This document shows positions 24,517 through 37,755 of a stretch of DNA of 64,000 bases, piece by piece. Origin of the DNA: Stromatinia cepivora. Its lineage: Eukaryota > Ascomycota > Leotiomycetes > Helotiales > Sclerotiniaceae. The stretch is taken from the NCBI GenBank assembly GCA_014898415.1, contig RCTD01000013.1:1488001-1552000 (forward strand). Reading direction: 5' to 3'. Below the pieces are notes generated by a model. It had not been told where the DNA came from and did no database searches. It was given only the letters and a program-made list of their open reading frames with translations. The translations under genes were made by a program, and so were the position numbers. The stretch's first letter is position 1, and every line of letters begins with the position of its first letter.

Positions 24517-24840
24517 AGTCTTGCCACGAGATAGCACTTGCTATTCAAAGAACTAAACCGGTGTTTGACTAAACGTAGTTTTATATTGGAGATGCGCGCA
24601 TAGAACTGGGAATTTAAAGGAGAAAAGAATTGTAACAATTGTTCTGAGGTATGCTATAGAATGGTACGCAATTTAATATCGGTATTTTTTTTGGCAGACA
24701 GCCTTTTTCTTCTGCAAGGCTTGGATTACACACACGATCGGCAGGAAGGCTGCGATTACTAATCATAAATAACGTTCGATCATTGGCTACCTACACAATC
24801 AAAATTCTGCCGCATGCCCAAAAAGCCTTGACTAGAAGCA

Positions 24841-24884
24841 TCTCGAAGTTGGTAGACAGGAATAGACAAATTTCAAATAGCCAT
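24841..24884. repeat. Copy B of a dispersed 44-bp direct repeat
   Basis: Partner of 19848-19891, same orientation. This copy keeps G/C where the other has A/T. Confidence 0.5.
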
Positions 24885-25105
24885 CAAGTCATCTATTCAA
24901 AAATAGAAAATCCTTTGAGTACATTTTAACCAAAGTACAATTTTTTACAATTTATTCTACACATTTCAAAATTAAATATTCTCCTGTTCACAAAATTATT
25001 ATCGTACTCGGCGCAAAGCAAGTTCACCTGCCCGACTCTCAAATTTTCGAGCACACAAATTTATACAACTTTCAGCCCTAGGAAGAAAATAGAAAATCTG
25101 CCATC

Positions 25106-25753
25106 ATGGCCATGCCACCAGCAATGAACGAACTTCTTAAATGGAGCGTAGAGAACTCCTCTGCAACCGCTGCCGATCCCACCGCACCTCCCCCACAAAC
25201 CAGAGCCCTCCCACCCAATGCCATGAATGTGCTCTTCGGTGGTCCCAGTGACGCAGACCTCATGAAAGCCTCCATATGGGCCATTCAATCTGCCGACCCC
25301 GAAGTAACTGTCGAAGATAAAGTCATTGCATTCGACAACTTCGAACAACTCATTGAGAACCTCGATAATGCCAATAATATCGAAGCGCTCTCATTATGGA
25401 AACCTTTGTTAGAATTGTTGGCACATGAGGAGAAGGAGATTAGGAAGATGGCGGCTTGGTGTGTGGGGACTGCGGTGCAGAATAATGAGAAGAGTCAGAG
25501 GTGTATGCTAAAGGAAGGGGGCGTACCACATTTGGTTAAGATGTGTTTGAATGAGAAGGAGGCAAAGGATGTTAGGAGGAAGGCGGTTTATGCATTGAGT
25601 AGTGCTGTGAGGAATTTTCAGGATGGAATGGATGTTGCGACTGAGGAGTTGGGCAAGTTGGGGAGAAGTGGTGAAAAGATTGATGCGGCAGATATGGATG
25701 CTTGTGATGTTTTGATTGAGGGGTTGAGGGAGGAGGCAGCGAATGGGGTATGA
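25106..25753 (+). CDS. FES1: Hsp70 nucleotide exchange factor FES1 (HspBP1 family)
   Basis: Single exon, 215 aa. Fes1 is a cytosolic armadillo-type protein that promotes ADP release from Hsp70 and helps direct misfolded proteins to degradation. The N-terminus MNELLKWSVENSSA is the family's signature start, followed by a Pro/Ala linker. The repeats cover ~45-190: MKASIWAIQSADPEVTVEDK, AFDNFEQLIENLDNANNIEA, LWKPLLELLAHEEKEIRKMA, AWCVGTAVQNNEKSQRCMLK, GGVPHLVKMCL, VRRKAVYALSSAVRNFQDG. Length matches other fungal Fes1 proteins. The ATG at 25106 is followed in frame by a second ATG two codons later; either could serve. Codon use changes from C-ending in the first third to G/T-ending after about 25400, with no break in frame. 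Confidence 0.95.
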   Translation: MAMPPAMNELLKWSVENSSATAADPTAPPPQTRALPPNAMNVLFGGPSDADLMKASIWAIQSADPEVTVEDKVIAFDNFEQLIENLDNANNIEALSLWKPLLELLAHEEKEIRKMAAWCVGTAVQNNEKSQRCMLKEGGVPHLVKMCLNEKEAKDVRRKAVYALSSAVRNFQDGMDVATEELGKLGRSGEKIDAADMDACDVLIEGLREEAANGV

Positions 25754-27627
25754 GGAGGAGATGTAGGAGAGGGGAATATACAGGATTGAATGATTGACAG
25801 CTATGAACTATAGGATAGCTAATACTTCCTACTTCTTACGAATTGCTCGGGCTGGAGTTTTGGAGTTTGGTAGATTGTCATTGGGGAATGATAGAGGGAG
25901 GAGACATTGATATCCTGGTAATCTAGTCAATGAGGCTCTCACAAGGACCCTCTGGCTATGATTGCCACCTCACTGAGGATTTTTAGAGAATACATCAAAG
26001 TCACAAACTACAATTGAACATTTCAACCTTCTTTTACAATGATTCTTAAAGCTTATAAACAATACACGTCAAATACCCAATATAAAACAAATTCATGCAT
26101 AGAGTAAATGCGAGTGGTTGATACCTTATTCATCTTAAATTTTACCCCACTAAGCCCCTCAATTTTTGCATTATTGAGTTGTCTCACTCACCGTACTGAA
26201 CAAGTGTTTCCAACCCGTCCATCAGTTGGCTCCCGGACCAGCAATGTTAATTTCTTGGTTAGACACCAATGGGAAGTTGCCTCTTGCCGTTTTTATTTTA
26301 GGGGGTTTGTTTACATGCGATTACGAAAGGATGAGTTAGGTAACTTGGATATCGAGGAATAGGTAGATAGATATGTAGATAGGTACATACCTAGATATAT
26401 GATGCAGTCTTCCACCACTTTCATAGATATGTAAATATAGCAGACATACGTATGAAAAGGCTTACTTTTGAAGATATTTCATGAGATGCCTGCTTGGCAA
26501 TTGGATATAAGACTAATGCTATAGTGAGAAATGGAAGTTATCAACCAATTATGGAAGAGATATTACGTCTGACTGAAAATCTAACGCGCGTCTGATGGCG
26601 GTACACAAGTGCAAAAGACGTAGCTGTCTTCATATAACCTTATATAATATTGCAGCCTCAAAAGTTCCAAGAAAGGAATTGGAAGTTACATATTCGGAAT
26701 GTTTTGGTAGAGTCGGTGTGATCTTGGGACGACCCCGCTTACATGGGTTGGGAGAGAAAGGGGGAAAGGGGGAGTTGATTGAAGTCTTCCCTTTAGATAA
26801 CGAACCAGAGACCACAATACTAGGTAGATGAACCGAAAGATGATACCGACACCGACTTCTTGAAATTCACAGCCACCTGGATTTTTCGTAACTTGTACTT
26901 CTTGTAGGAATAAATAATTAGGAATAGTTACATGCTGCTTTTAATCTTTGATATATAATATTGTTGTTTCTCTGTCTGCGCTGCGGTCAACATTTGAAGT
27001 CATTGTATGATTCATCACCATATCTTTTCTCAACCAAACTTCACTTATTACTCTACTTCTTCTACCTACGTTTTCGGCATACCCTCTTCCTCTTTTGATA
27101 AACAAACTAATCTTATTGTCTCTCTGGTCAGTAGTTTTTTGAGTCATTTTTGAAGTTCAATATACCAATTTCAGTCAATTCATTTACCAAAATTACCATA
27201 TATTCATTCATATCTATCTTCTCAACCAAAATTCACTTCCTATATAAAGTATTCAGAATATCTTCTTTCCTCTTACAACCCCCGGCCTCCTTTTCTACCT
27301 ATCAAATCTTTCTTCAACATTCTATCTAAAAGCGGCGAATACCGAATAAGATCGCTTCGCCTCCTGCAGTTGTGGCCCACACTCAAACTTCGTGACATCG
27401 TCCTTTCCCATTTACTACGACCACGATCACCAATTCTTTTGACAAAACAACAACACACCTTCTTCTCTTTCAACCATCTTCTTTTTTATCAACCACGAAT
27501 TATCAACGTCGTGAATCTTACTTTAATACAGACCTTTATCATTCTCGAGATTTTAATTATCACGAGAATTAACTCACCGCCATATTCCACAACTCTTTTA
27601 TTTGACTAAACGTCTTAATTATCAACC
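25754..27627. other. Intergenic: FES1 3' flank and actin promoter/leader
   Basis: No supported gene. The last ~600 bp before the actin ATG (27030-27627) is strongly pyrimidine-rich on the plus strand (many CTTCTT and TCTTTC words), as in promoters and leaders of highly expressed fungal genes. A spliced 5' leader is possible but not shown. Confidence 0.5.
27030..27627 (+). promoter_or_regulatory. Pyrimidine-rich actin promoter/5' leader
   Basis: CT-rich stretches with CAACCA and ATCAAC words lead up to ATCAACCATGG at the actin start. Assigned by composition and position; no transcription start was determined. Confidence 0.5.
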
Positions 27628-29259
<1,632 letters not shown>

Positions 29260-30922
29260 GGTATAAAATTCTGCATGGTTCCTGTTGTAAGGAACTAAGC
29301 TAATCTATTGTCATAATAGCGTATCGCAGTCGATTTGTGTTTGCATCACGAACTTGGCGAATATGATAAAAAAGAAGATTCGAACAAGACATCAACCCCC
29401 AGTGTTTTGTTTCACTGCGAAGTGTTATCCCGAAAAGTTCTGGTAGCGGTTGAGCGACTGGGTGATCTCTTCCGAAGTAGCGGATGGGCTTTGATTTAGC
29501 TGACTGTTTGCTCGGGAGGGTGGATTCAAAATGTCGTATCAATCATACAAAGCTTTTTTTCTTACTTTTTAGTGGTGCCAACTTCTTCATGTGTTTTTGA
29601 GCTGCACCTTTTTTGTTCTTCATTCATAGCGCGAGAAAGTTTCTTCTCTAGAGAATCAAATTAAAAGGTAGTACACTGATTTATAATTGAGTTTATTCTA
29701 GTATCAAGGGAATGTGACTGCATATGTGTGTGATGTGATATTGTGTATATCATTGCCACTAGATGGTTGAACTACCCTGAGAATTAACACGCTCATTTAA
29801 TAGTGGCTTGAAAGTGGCTGCCTACTTGTTTCATATAACTTTCTTGCCTATCTCCGCATTACCAAAAAAAAGCCCTAACCACAGCTCTGTAACGCAAGAA
29901 CTACTTTGCTAACTAACATGGTACTCTACTCTATCCAGTACAAACATCACGACCTTAGCATCAAAATTTTATAGATACAGTACGGGCCCGATATAATTGT
30001 CATTCAAAATTTGGATCGTCTTATAGTGGGTGAGATGTGATATGATGTTTTGATATTGATGCTATGTATTTGTTTGTTGGGGGGGGAGGGAGATGAGGGA
30101 GATGGGGGAGATGGGGGAGATGAGGGAGATGATGGAGATGAGGGAGATGAGGGAGATGGGGAAGATGGGGAAGATGGGGGAGATGGGGAAGATGGGGGAG
30201 ATGATTGAGGTAAGAATGGATGGATGGATATAAAAAGATTTATTGTAGAATGTACTCGAGCACAGGTGAGATATTCGTTAAGGTACCGATAGATGAGATG
30301 GCTAGCTTTAATGATTTGATGATGGTGGGGAGGAGAGTGCACGAGGGAAGGGGGGGCTTCTGCGCTGGGAAATTGTGGTTGATTTATCTAGAGAAAAGAA
30401 AGGAAAAGAAAGGAAGGAAAGGAGTGTGAGTTTGAGTGATTCATAGGTGTAGATATTGGATATTAGAAAGGGAAATTAATTAGTATATCTAAGGAGGATT
30501 TTAAGACATGGATTGGAGGGTGAGACGTGAGAATATGGGGAGATTGGGAATAGGTGGATATGGATATGGAAATGGAAATGGGTATGTGTAAGTGAGAACA
30601 AGGATTTCTGTGATGATGGATATTAGTATTGGGAATTAATTAATTGATTGATTAATTATTCGTGGGAGGATTGTTCGCTTTTGTGATGTTTATCTGTGTT
30701 TTTGATGTTCAGAAATATATGATTGCATAACTCCTATGAAATATAATTGATGTTCACACGCGCTTATTTACTAATGCCAAGCAATGTATCGAGGCTACGG
30801 CCGAGCTTCAATATAATCCCTATGTCAAAACACAATAAAACACCAGACTCTCACAAATCATAGCACATCTACGAATGGTACAAAACGATCAAAAAAGTGA
30901 TGCGATTTCAATAATATAGGAT
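29260..30922. other. Intergenic: actin 3' region, purine minisatellite, SEC8 promoter
   Basis: No supported gene. Contains the purine-rich minisatellite at 30080-30202 and AT-rich DNA with ATTAATTAATTGATTG-like words ahead of SEC8. The minus-strand Ser/Pro frame across the array is a by-product of the repeat. Confidence 0.55.
30080..30202. repeat. Purine-rich minisatellite, unit GATGRGGGA (9 bp)
   Basis: About 13 imperfect head-to-tail nonamers, differing mainly by A/G swaps (GATGGGGGA, GATGAGGGA, GATGGGGAA). Seen directly. Confidence 0.9.
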
Positions 30923-33900
30923 ATGTCAGGAAGAGGATATGGAGGTCTCGGGGGAGACCCTTACATGAATGGCAATTCTACTGGATATGCGAATGGGAAT
31001 GGATATGGAAATGGTAGGAATGCAAATGCAAGTGGCTTTCCAGGACAAATCACTGAAGATGGAGATTATGATCCATATGGTACAGGAACTGATCGATACG
31101 CCACTCCACCTCCTCGACAAGAAGGTCTTCGAACACCATCGCCTTCCATGCCTCGAACTCCTCGATCCCTAGGTATTTCACGACCGAGGGAACAGGCGGG
31201 CAGACCCAAATTAGAAGAAACCAATGCGGAGAAACAAATCGGAGAAGTGCTGGAACATATCAAGAAGGAATGGCCTGCGTTGTGTGAAAGTGGATGTGTG
31301 CCAGTACAATTGGCATTACAGCTTTTAGACACGAGTTCAGTTGGCAAGGCACATGAATATACGCGGTTCGAACAATCGATGCAATATCTACAAGATTCTC
31401 TAAAAAATATCGTACATGAACATCATCAAGGATTCAACAGTTCAATTGGTACATTTCATAAAATCCAAACGAGTATTCAGACGTCGCAGAAGAGGGTACG
31501 AACATTGAAGGATTCGCTCGCGCAATCGAAAGCTAATCTTTCGACTACGGATCCAGAGTTGAAGAAATTGGGAGCGGCTTCGACGACTTATGATGAATTG
31601 TTACATACGCTTTCTGAGGTGGAGGAATTACGGCTGGTTCCGGATCAATTGGAAGCACGGATTTCTGAGAAGAGATTCTTGACTGCGGTGGATGTTTTGC
31701 AGGATGCTTTGCGAAGGATTCGATCCCCGGAGTTAGATGATATTGGTGCTTTGAGTGAACTGAGAACTTATCTTGCGAATCAGGAAACGGCTTTGACTGA
31801 TATATTGATTGAGGAACTTCATGATCATTTATATCTAAAGTCACCTTATTGTCAGGAGAGATGGCAGATGTTGGCGAAGACTCAAGGTGGTGTTACAAAG
31901 GAGAAATTCGAGAATCCAAATGGTGTGAGGCCATTTTTCGAGGTACTTGACAGCATGGATTTGGCTGAGCCGATGGTAGAAGATGCGTCAAGAAATCCGG
32001 AGGCAGACACTTTCTATTACGTGGAGTTATTGACGGAAGCATTGAATAAACTCGGTCGTCTGGATATTGCTGTTAATACCATCAAACAGAGACTTCCAGT
32101 TGAGCTATTTGGAATCGTCAATGAAACTAACAGTGAAGTTGATCAAAAGCACCCAAGCTCTTTACGTGGTGGACTCGCATCTACACAAGGAAGTCAAACA
32201 TTCTCCAGTCGTGAGAATACGCTTCGTACAGATGTTATCTATGATTTACTTTGGACATTATACGCAAAATTCGAGGCTATTGCAGAAGGTCATCGTGTTT
32301 TCTATGATGTGGTAAAAGCTATTATAAAAAGAGAAGGTATGAGGAATTCGGCTGTACTTCTTGGTGGTTTCAGGGAACTCTGGAATCTATACCAGAATGA
32401 AATTCGCTCTCTGTTACATAATTATGTGACCACAGATGCGGATGTATACCAATTTGATTCTCCTCGACCTGGTGCTTCCAAGTCGTCTAAGCTAGAGAAG
32501 CTATTTAAGTTTTCGGATGCGGATGCTAAGTCTGTTCATATGACAACTGAATATGATGAGCTGGAGAACATTATCAGAGCTGCTGTACCGGGTCTCATGT
32601 CGAGCTCAAGGAAATCAGGTGCCGATAGTAAGAAAGCGAAATCTTTCTTAGAGAGCTCAGTTGGAAAAAATGGAGCAAAACGATTGACTGGTTCGGCTTT
32701 TGATGCTAAAACTGGTGGTATGGGAACGCATAAGTCTTTGGTAGAGCCGAGTGTGTTTAACATGAGCTTGTTGTTACCTCCTACATTGAGCTTCTTACAA
32801 AGATTGAAGGCAATTGTCCCACCTGGTTCGGACTTGGTCACAAGTACTTTGACATCGTTCTTGGATAACTTTCTTGTCAATGTCTTTTTACCTCAACTTG
32901 ATGAAACACTCGGTAAACTTAGTGATTCGGTCTTTGAGGAGACTGATGCATTCCAACAAGATGCCCAATGGGCAAGAGTTTCGAGACGACCTGTCTTTAA
33001 AGGCACGGCAGCTTTCTTTAATTTGATTACAGCATTTTGTAGAATGTTAGACACAATTCCCCACGATCAAGCATTGAGTCAACTTATCATCACGCAAATG
33101 ATGAGATACTATGATAGATGTTATGACTGGTTCAAATCATTAGTATCTCGAGTTAGTGATTCCGAAGGCTCAACACTGAAACTATCTGCACTGCTTGCTA
33201 GTGAGCCTGGCGATATCCACGATACTATGCAGAAAATCTGGACAAGTGAAGAAGTTGATCATCAATTATTGGATAAGGAGACTGGTCTTTTGATTCTACA
33301 AACAAATGAGAATCCTCTTCAGATGGATGATCTCATCTCAGATCGTGAAACTATTTCATCTCTTTGTGTTTTATACACTAGTATGAAATGGTTAGCTATC
33401 AAGATCGGACAATTAAGACATATTACGAGGAATGATGCAGATTCATCTCGTACACAATCAATGCAGAAACCACCGCATAGACGTTGGACTCTGCTGAATG
33501 ATCCGAGAGGGCAGGATGAACAGAACATGGTTTATCTTCCCATGACGCAGGAAACTGTTGTGTAAGTTCTTCTCTTCTATGATAGATTTGGTACATGGCT
33601 AATGTGATATATTTAGCGCATTCGACTCAATCGTTTCCTCATACCAAGAACTAGCCGCTACCGTCCTTTTAACGCTTCACATGGAAACACGAATTCAAAT
33701 TCTACACTCCCTAACGCGTGTTCTCTCAACTTCCTCGGGCTCAAATACCTACCCATATATTCTCTCTCAACCAGTCTCAGAGCCAGATCCAACTATCCTA
33801 TCACTAAATGCGGATTTAGTAGCCTACGACGAAACGATAGTGAAATTCCTAAGAGAAAAAGAAATCAATTATGTAAGGAAAGGATTGGGGTTGTTAATCG

Positions 33901-34316
33901 ACACTTTTATGGTTGATAATGCGAGCAAGATACAGAGGATTAATAAAGAGGGAGGAAAGAGAATGAGATTAAATGTACTAGTGCTACAGCAAAATTTGAA
34001 GGGGGTAGAGGATGGAGTAGGACTTGTGAGGAGTAGCAGATATTGGGGGCTATTTGAAGAAGGACCAGAGGGCATTGTTGGGTGGGCGAAGGAGAAGGGT
34101 GGTGCAGGTGGAGGTGGAGGTGGAAATGAAGCGGCTGCGGCTGCGGCTGCGGCTGCGAATGATGAAGTGAAGTTTAGCTATGATGAGTTGAAGGGGTTGG
34201 TGGAGTTGTTTTTTAGTGAACCGTTGGGTAGTAATGAGAGGGGTATTACGACGGTCGCGAAGAGGTCAATGGGTGAGTGTATGTTGCAGTTGAGTGAGTA
34301 TATGTGGCAGAGCTAA
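30923..34316 (+). CDS. SEC8: Exocyst complex subunit SEC8 (EXOC4)
   Basis: Two exons, 30923..33561 and 33617..34316, with a GTAAGT donor and ATTTAG acceptor, giving about 1112 aa; fungal Sec8 is usually 1000-1150. Sec8 is part of the octameric exocyst that tethers secretory vesicles to the plasma membrane at growing tips. The N-terminal ~90 residues are low complexity (Gly/Asn, then PSMPRTPRSLGISRPREQ). The conserved Sec8 N-terminal domain starts at EKQIGEVLEHIKKEWPAL, with PVQLALQLLDTSSVGKAHEY and IVHEHHQGFNSSIGTFHKIQ, then coiled-coil-like helices to ~250. The remainder is the helical rod. Near the C-terminus is a Gly run and an Ala run (coding DNA 34105-34157), followed by FSYDELKGLVELFFSEPLGS. 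Identity is confident from the EHHQGFNSSIGTF block. Confidence 0.95.
34131..34157 (+). repeat. GCGGCT hexanucleotide repeat inside SEC8
   Basis: Four and a half copies of GCGGCT coding nine Ala, directly after a GGTGGA-rich run coding Gly. In frame, so length changes would add or remove Ala-Ala pairs. Confidence 0.85.
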
Positions 34317-35329
34317 GCGGGGGTAAGGTGGGGAGGTGGAAGATGGAAGATAAATATACTCGGGTGAGGGAGAACACACTTCCTTGGAAATATAGTAATG
34401 AACGGATGGATGGACACATGGATGGATGGATGGATTAATATGCATTTGGCGTGGAGTTCTGGAGCGGTGGAATGCAATGGTATGGAATGAGATGAAAAGT
34501 CATTGTGAGCAAATGATGAAGTTGTTTGATTGACATGATCATATAGCTTCGCCATGCCGTAGCTACTTACTTGTTATATAAAGTGATAGTTGGTAATTAG
34601 ATTAGGAAGGTTTGTGGAAATATAATTGTATTATATCATATCTATATATTTGAATGTTATTTACTGCTTGTGTAAGGTATAGAATAATGATTTGTATAGC
34701 TTCTTCTTTGAAGTGTAGATACCTGGTATGCTTTGTTGTTGCCTTTGCATGTTTTAGCGAGGGGTCTGCGGAAGTGTAAATGATTCCCAGATATTCGATG
34801 GGAGATTAAAAAAAGCTCCCGGTGAGGGCTTTCAGTCAACGGTGAGATACTGGTGGGTAGAGCCTTCTTCATACAATATGAGATGTTCCTGACTACCGTA
34901 GATATATTTAGATCTGATTTGATTTGACAAAAATCCGTCTGCCTAGTTCAAGAACGAGGATGGAATTTATGGGGGGAAAGTAGGATGATCACGTGATCGT
35001 AATTCTTTTTATAATTTTCGATTTGAGATATCTGTTTTTATTTGAGTGAGAGAAGTAAGATATTAATGAAATATATGTAAATGCTAGTGGCTGAAATATA
35101 TTTCCTTTCTTGAGACAGCGCGATTCACAAAATCCGAAATCCCAAAGCTAAAAATTACCCCGCCCCCACCAACCCTAAAATGTAAAAACCTTTCCTCCCG
35201 CTCCACTAGCACTTACTATCAACTCTAATTATTCCGCCCCGCCACACAAGACTCATGGGTCCTCTCGCATCATAAATCTCAGTCCTTCTCATACCTTCTA
35301 CATCCCACAAACAACAAGTAAAAACAACA
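34317..35329. other. Intergenic: SEC8 3' flank and ELP5 promoter
   Basis: No supported gene. Contains a GGAT-type tetranucleotide stretch near 34402-34436 and a 12-bp palindrome GATCACGTGATC at 34987-34998. Confidence 0.5.
34987..34998. promoter_or_regulatory. Palindromic GATCACGTGATC (E-box) upstream of ELP5
   Basis: A perfect 12-bp palindrome with CACGTG at its centre, about 330 bp upstream of the ELP5 start. Ten of these bases (GATCACGTGA) recur at 35635-35644 in ELP5 intron 1. A bHLH site such as Cbf1 is plausible from the motif alone. Confidence 0.4.
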
Positions 35330-36709
35330 ATGGCGCCCTCACCACTTCAACAAAGAAGAACACATAATACGTTACTTTTTCAAAAATTATTGAATCTCAG
35401 AGATGGAGCGAGTCCGTTTACGTTGATATTGGATTCGTTGGAGCAGAGTGGAAGGTTAATTGTTAGGGAGTTTTGGAGGAGGGCTTTGGTGGGTTATTTT
35501 TTGACATTTTTGTTTTTTGTTTTGGGGGATTCGTTGGAGGGATGATGAGGATTTGGAACCTTTGCGGAGGAGGTTATGCATGGTGGATGGTGCGAGTAGT
35601 TCTCGTCCAAGGTGGAAAATTTGTGTTTGCGGGTGATCACGTGAATTGAGTTCGACATCATTTGTATCGATATATTGTTTTTGGATGTTGATTTACTGGA
35701 ATCTGGTTCACTTGCTGGTCTATTGTCATACTGATTCATATTTATAGATCTCAAAATCAAAAGTCATCTTTATTTCATTCTCCACTCTTCAGAAACGATT
35801 ACCCTTTACCCCGGATGTTTTCGTCTCAGCACATGGCAAACCACTTTCACAGCTTCGTCGAGAAATCGTTGCGCATTTACCTTCACCTACAACTCCTCCA
35901 TCGGCATCTCAGCAAAGTATGTTCTTCCCTTGTTCCCCGTGAATACTAGGTAAATATATAGCTAACACAACCCAGAAATCCTCCTCATAATCGATAATCT
36001 TCATCCCCTTACAACCCACCCAAACCATCTCTCCCCCTTCCTCTCATCCCTCATAATCCACCCCACAATCTCCCTCCTTTGCACCCACCACCTCGACATT
36101 CCCGTTCCACCCTCCTCCACAAACACCAACCCCTACACCCCCACCCCACTAACAACCCTCCTCTTCCTCGCCACCGCCATCCTCTCACCCCACAACTTCA
36201 CCCACGAACTCGCCCGCAAACGCGCGCGCGATAAGTCCGCTCGAGAACCCGAATTTGGCATTGCAGAAGGAAAAGAAGGTGTAATCAAAGGATTTGGAAA
36301 TGGCCACACACCCGATGCCAAAAATGGAGAAATCGTCATAACGCTCGAAATGCGGCGGAAATCCGGTCGCGGCACTCGCGAAACTTTCATCTATACACCA
36401 CCTCCACATCATACCTCTTCTCCTACAACTAAAGATTTAGGTACCATCCAACTCCTCGATGAACATACTGCTTTTGCAGCGCCGGAAATCGGGGATAATT
36501 CGATGGCGAAGGGAGAGGATGAGGGGATGGAGGGTGATGTTACGTTTAATCTGGGCTTGACGGAGAAACAGAAGAGGGATAGGGAGAATGTTGTTCTGCC
36601 GTATTTTGATGCGCAGAAGGAGGGGGGGATTGGGAGTGGCGGGAAGATTCTTTATGAGATGGGGGCGGAGGATAGAGAGGATTTTGATGATGAGGAGGAT
36701 GAGATTTGA
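35330..36709 (+). CDS. ELP5: Elongator complex protein 5 (ELP5 / IKI1)
   Basis: Three exons: 35330..35488, 35748..35916 and 35976..36709, about 353 aa. Intron 1 (259 bp) has GTGGGT and TTATAG; intron 2 (59 bp) has GTATGT, a CTAAC branch site and CCCAG. Both joins keep frame. The start MAPSPLQQRRTHNTLLFQKL, then NLRDGASPFTLILDSLEQSG, matches fungal Elp5 N-termini. The RecA-like fold shows KSKVIFISFSTLQKR, GKPLSQLRREIVAHLPSP and the central strand KILLIIDNLHPL. Elp5 forms a ring with Elp4 and Elp6 in Elongator, which modifies wobble uridines of tRNAs. The last 30 residues are acidic (EDREDFDDEEDEI), as in Elp5 proteins, which also have a conserved GGKILYEMGAED-like tail. Codon use shifts along exon 3, from C-rich to G-rich. 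Confidence 0.92.
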
Positions 36710-37255
36710 GGGGTTTGTAATAGGATGTTATTTATGAGAGGGTGCTGAGATGTGGGATGTTGATGTTGATATTGGAATCTGGATTGAATACTGGTATTTT
36801 GTACGGGTTTTGGATATCTGGATGTTTATGGAATTTCCGAGAAATTAGAATTATTTGATTATCAAATTAAAAATGGAATATGGAAGGAGGAGTGGCTGGT
36901 ATAATCTTAACATCTCAGTTTGAAGTATCATTCAATTATCAACCCTCAACTTGGATACCAAAGAACAATATAAAACATTCATCTATATCTATACAGATAT
37001 ATCCAGAATCTAGAACTAGTAGTATATAGCCTATTCCATTTCTCAAATATCCATCATACATTATATATCACACATCCATTATACATTACATATCACCAAT
37101 CAACAATCCAAAATACAAAACATCTCTTTTTATTCATTTATTTATTATAAGATTATATCTTTCTCTTTTTTTTAAGGGTAATAATATTATGATTTTTGTG
37201 AGCTTGTATATTGAATATTTGTGTTTTATTTATTCTGTGGATTGGGATTGTAATT

Positions 37256-37331
37256 GGGTATGGGATATGGGATATGGGATATGGGATATGGGATATGGGA
37301 TATGGGATATGGGATATGGGATATGGGATAT
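37256..37331. repeat. Minisatellite, unit GGGATAT (7 bp, about 11 copies)
   Basis: Uninterrupted heptamers on the plus strand. Not telomeric: the unit is GGGATAT, not TTAGGG. Seen directly. Confidence 0.95.
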
Positions 37332-37707
37332 GAGTATTTTTTGATTCGATTCGATGTGTAAGTATATTTAGTGAACTTCTCAATTCAGATAAATAGGAAG
37401 CATTTTACAATACTGAGATTTTAAAGGAGATGAGATGAGATAGATGGGTAGGAGTGATTAATGTTGAGAGATTTGTTTTATATGTTTTGTGTTTATTTTG
37501 AGTTGGTTTGTGGGGTGTTTGGGAAGTGGGCTTTAGTTTTGAGTCCTGAGTTTTTAGTACGGGGGGAATATGTTGGTTGGTTGGTTGATGGATGGTGGGT
37601 GAGGGGTGAGGGGTAAGGAATGGAGGATGGAGGAGGTTAAATATAAGAGGGAATGGATGGGGTGAGGGGGGCGTGGGAGGGATGGAAAGGAAGGGAAAGA
37701 AAAGAAG

Positions 37708-37755
37708 GTTGTAGAGGTTGTAGAGGTTGTAGAGGTTGTAGAGGTTGTAGAGGTT
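37708..37755. repeat. Minisatellite, unit GTTGTAGAG (9 bp, about 5 copies)
   Basis: Perfect nonamers following a purine-rich stretch. Seen directly. Confidence 0.93.

Larger units (their letters stand above)
23423..25105. other. Intergenic: prenyltransferase upstream region and FES1 promoter
   Basis: No supported gene; short frames at 23756-24166 and 24384-24638 look accidental. Contains a GAAGATAC triplication near 23889-23912, a (TA)n run at about 24487-24513, and copy B of a 44-bp repeat at 24841-24884. The last 200 bp is AT-rich promoter and leader of FES1. Confidence 0.5.

Noticed and set aside
37256..37331. Interstitial telomere repeat
   Set aside because: Unit is GGGATAT, not TTAGGG; it does not match fungal telomere repeats.
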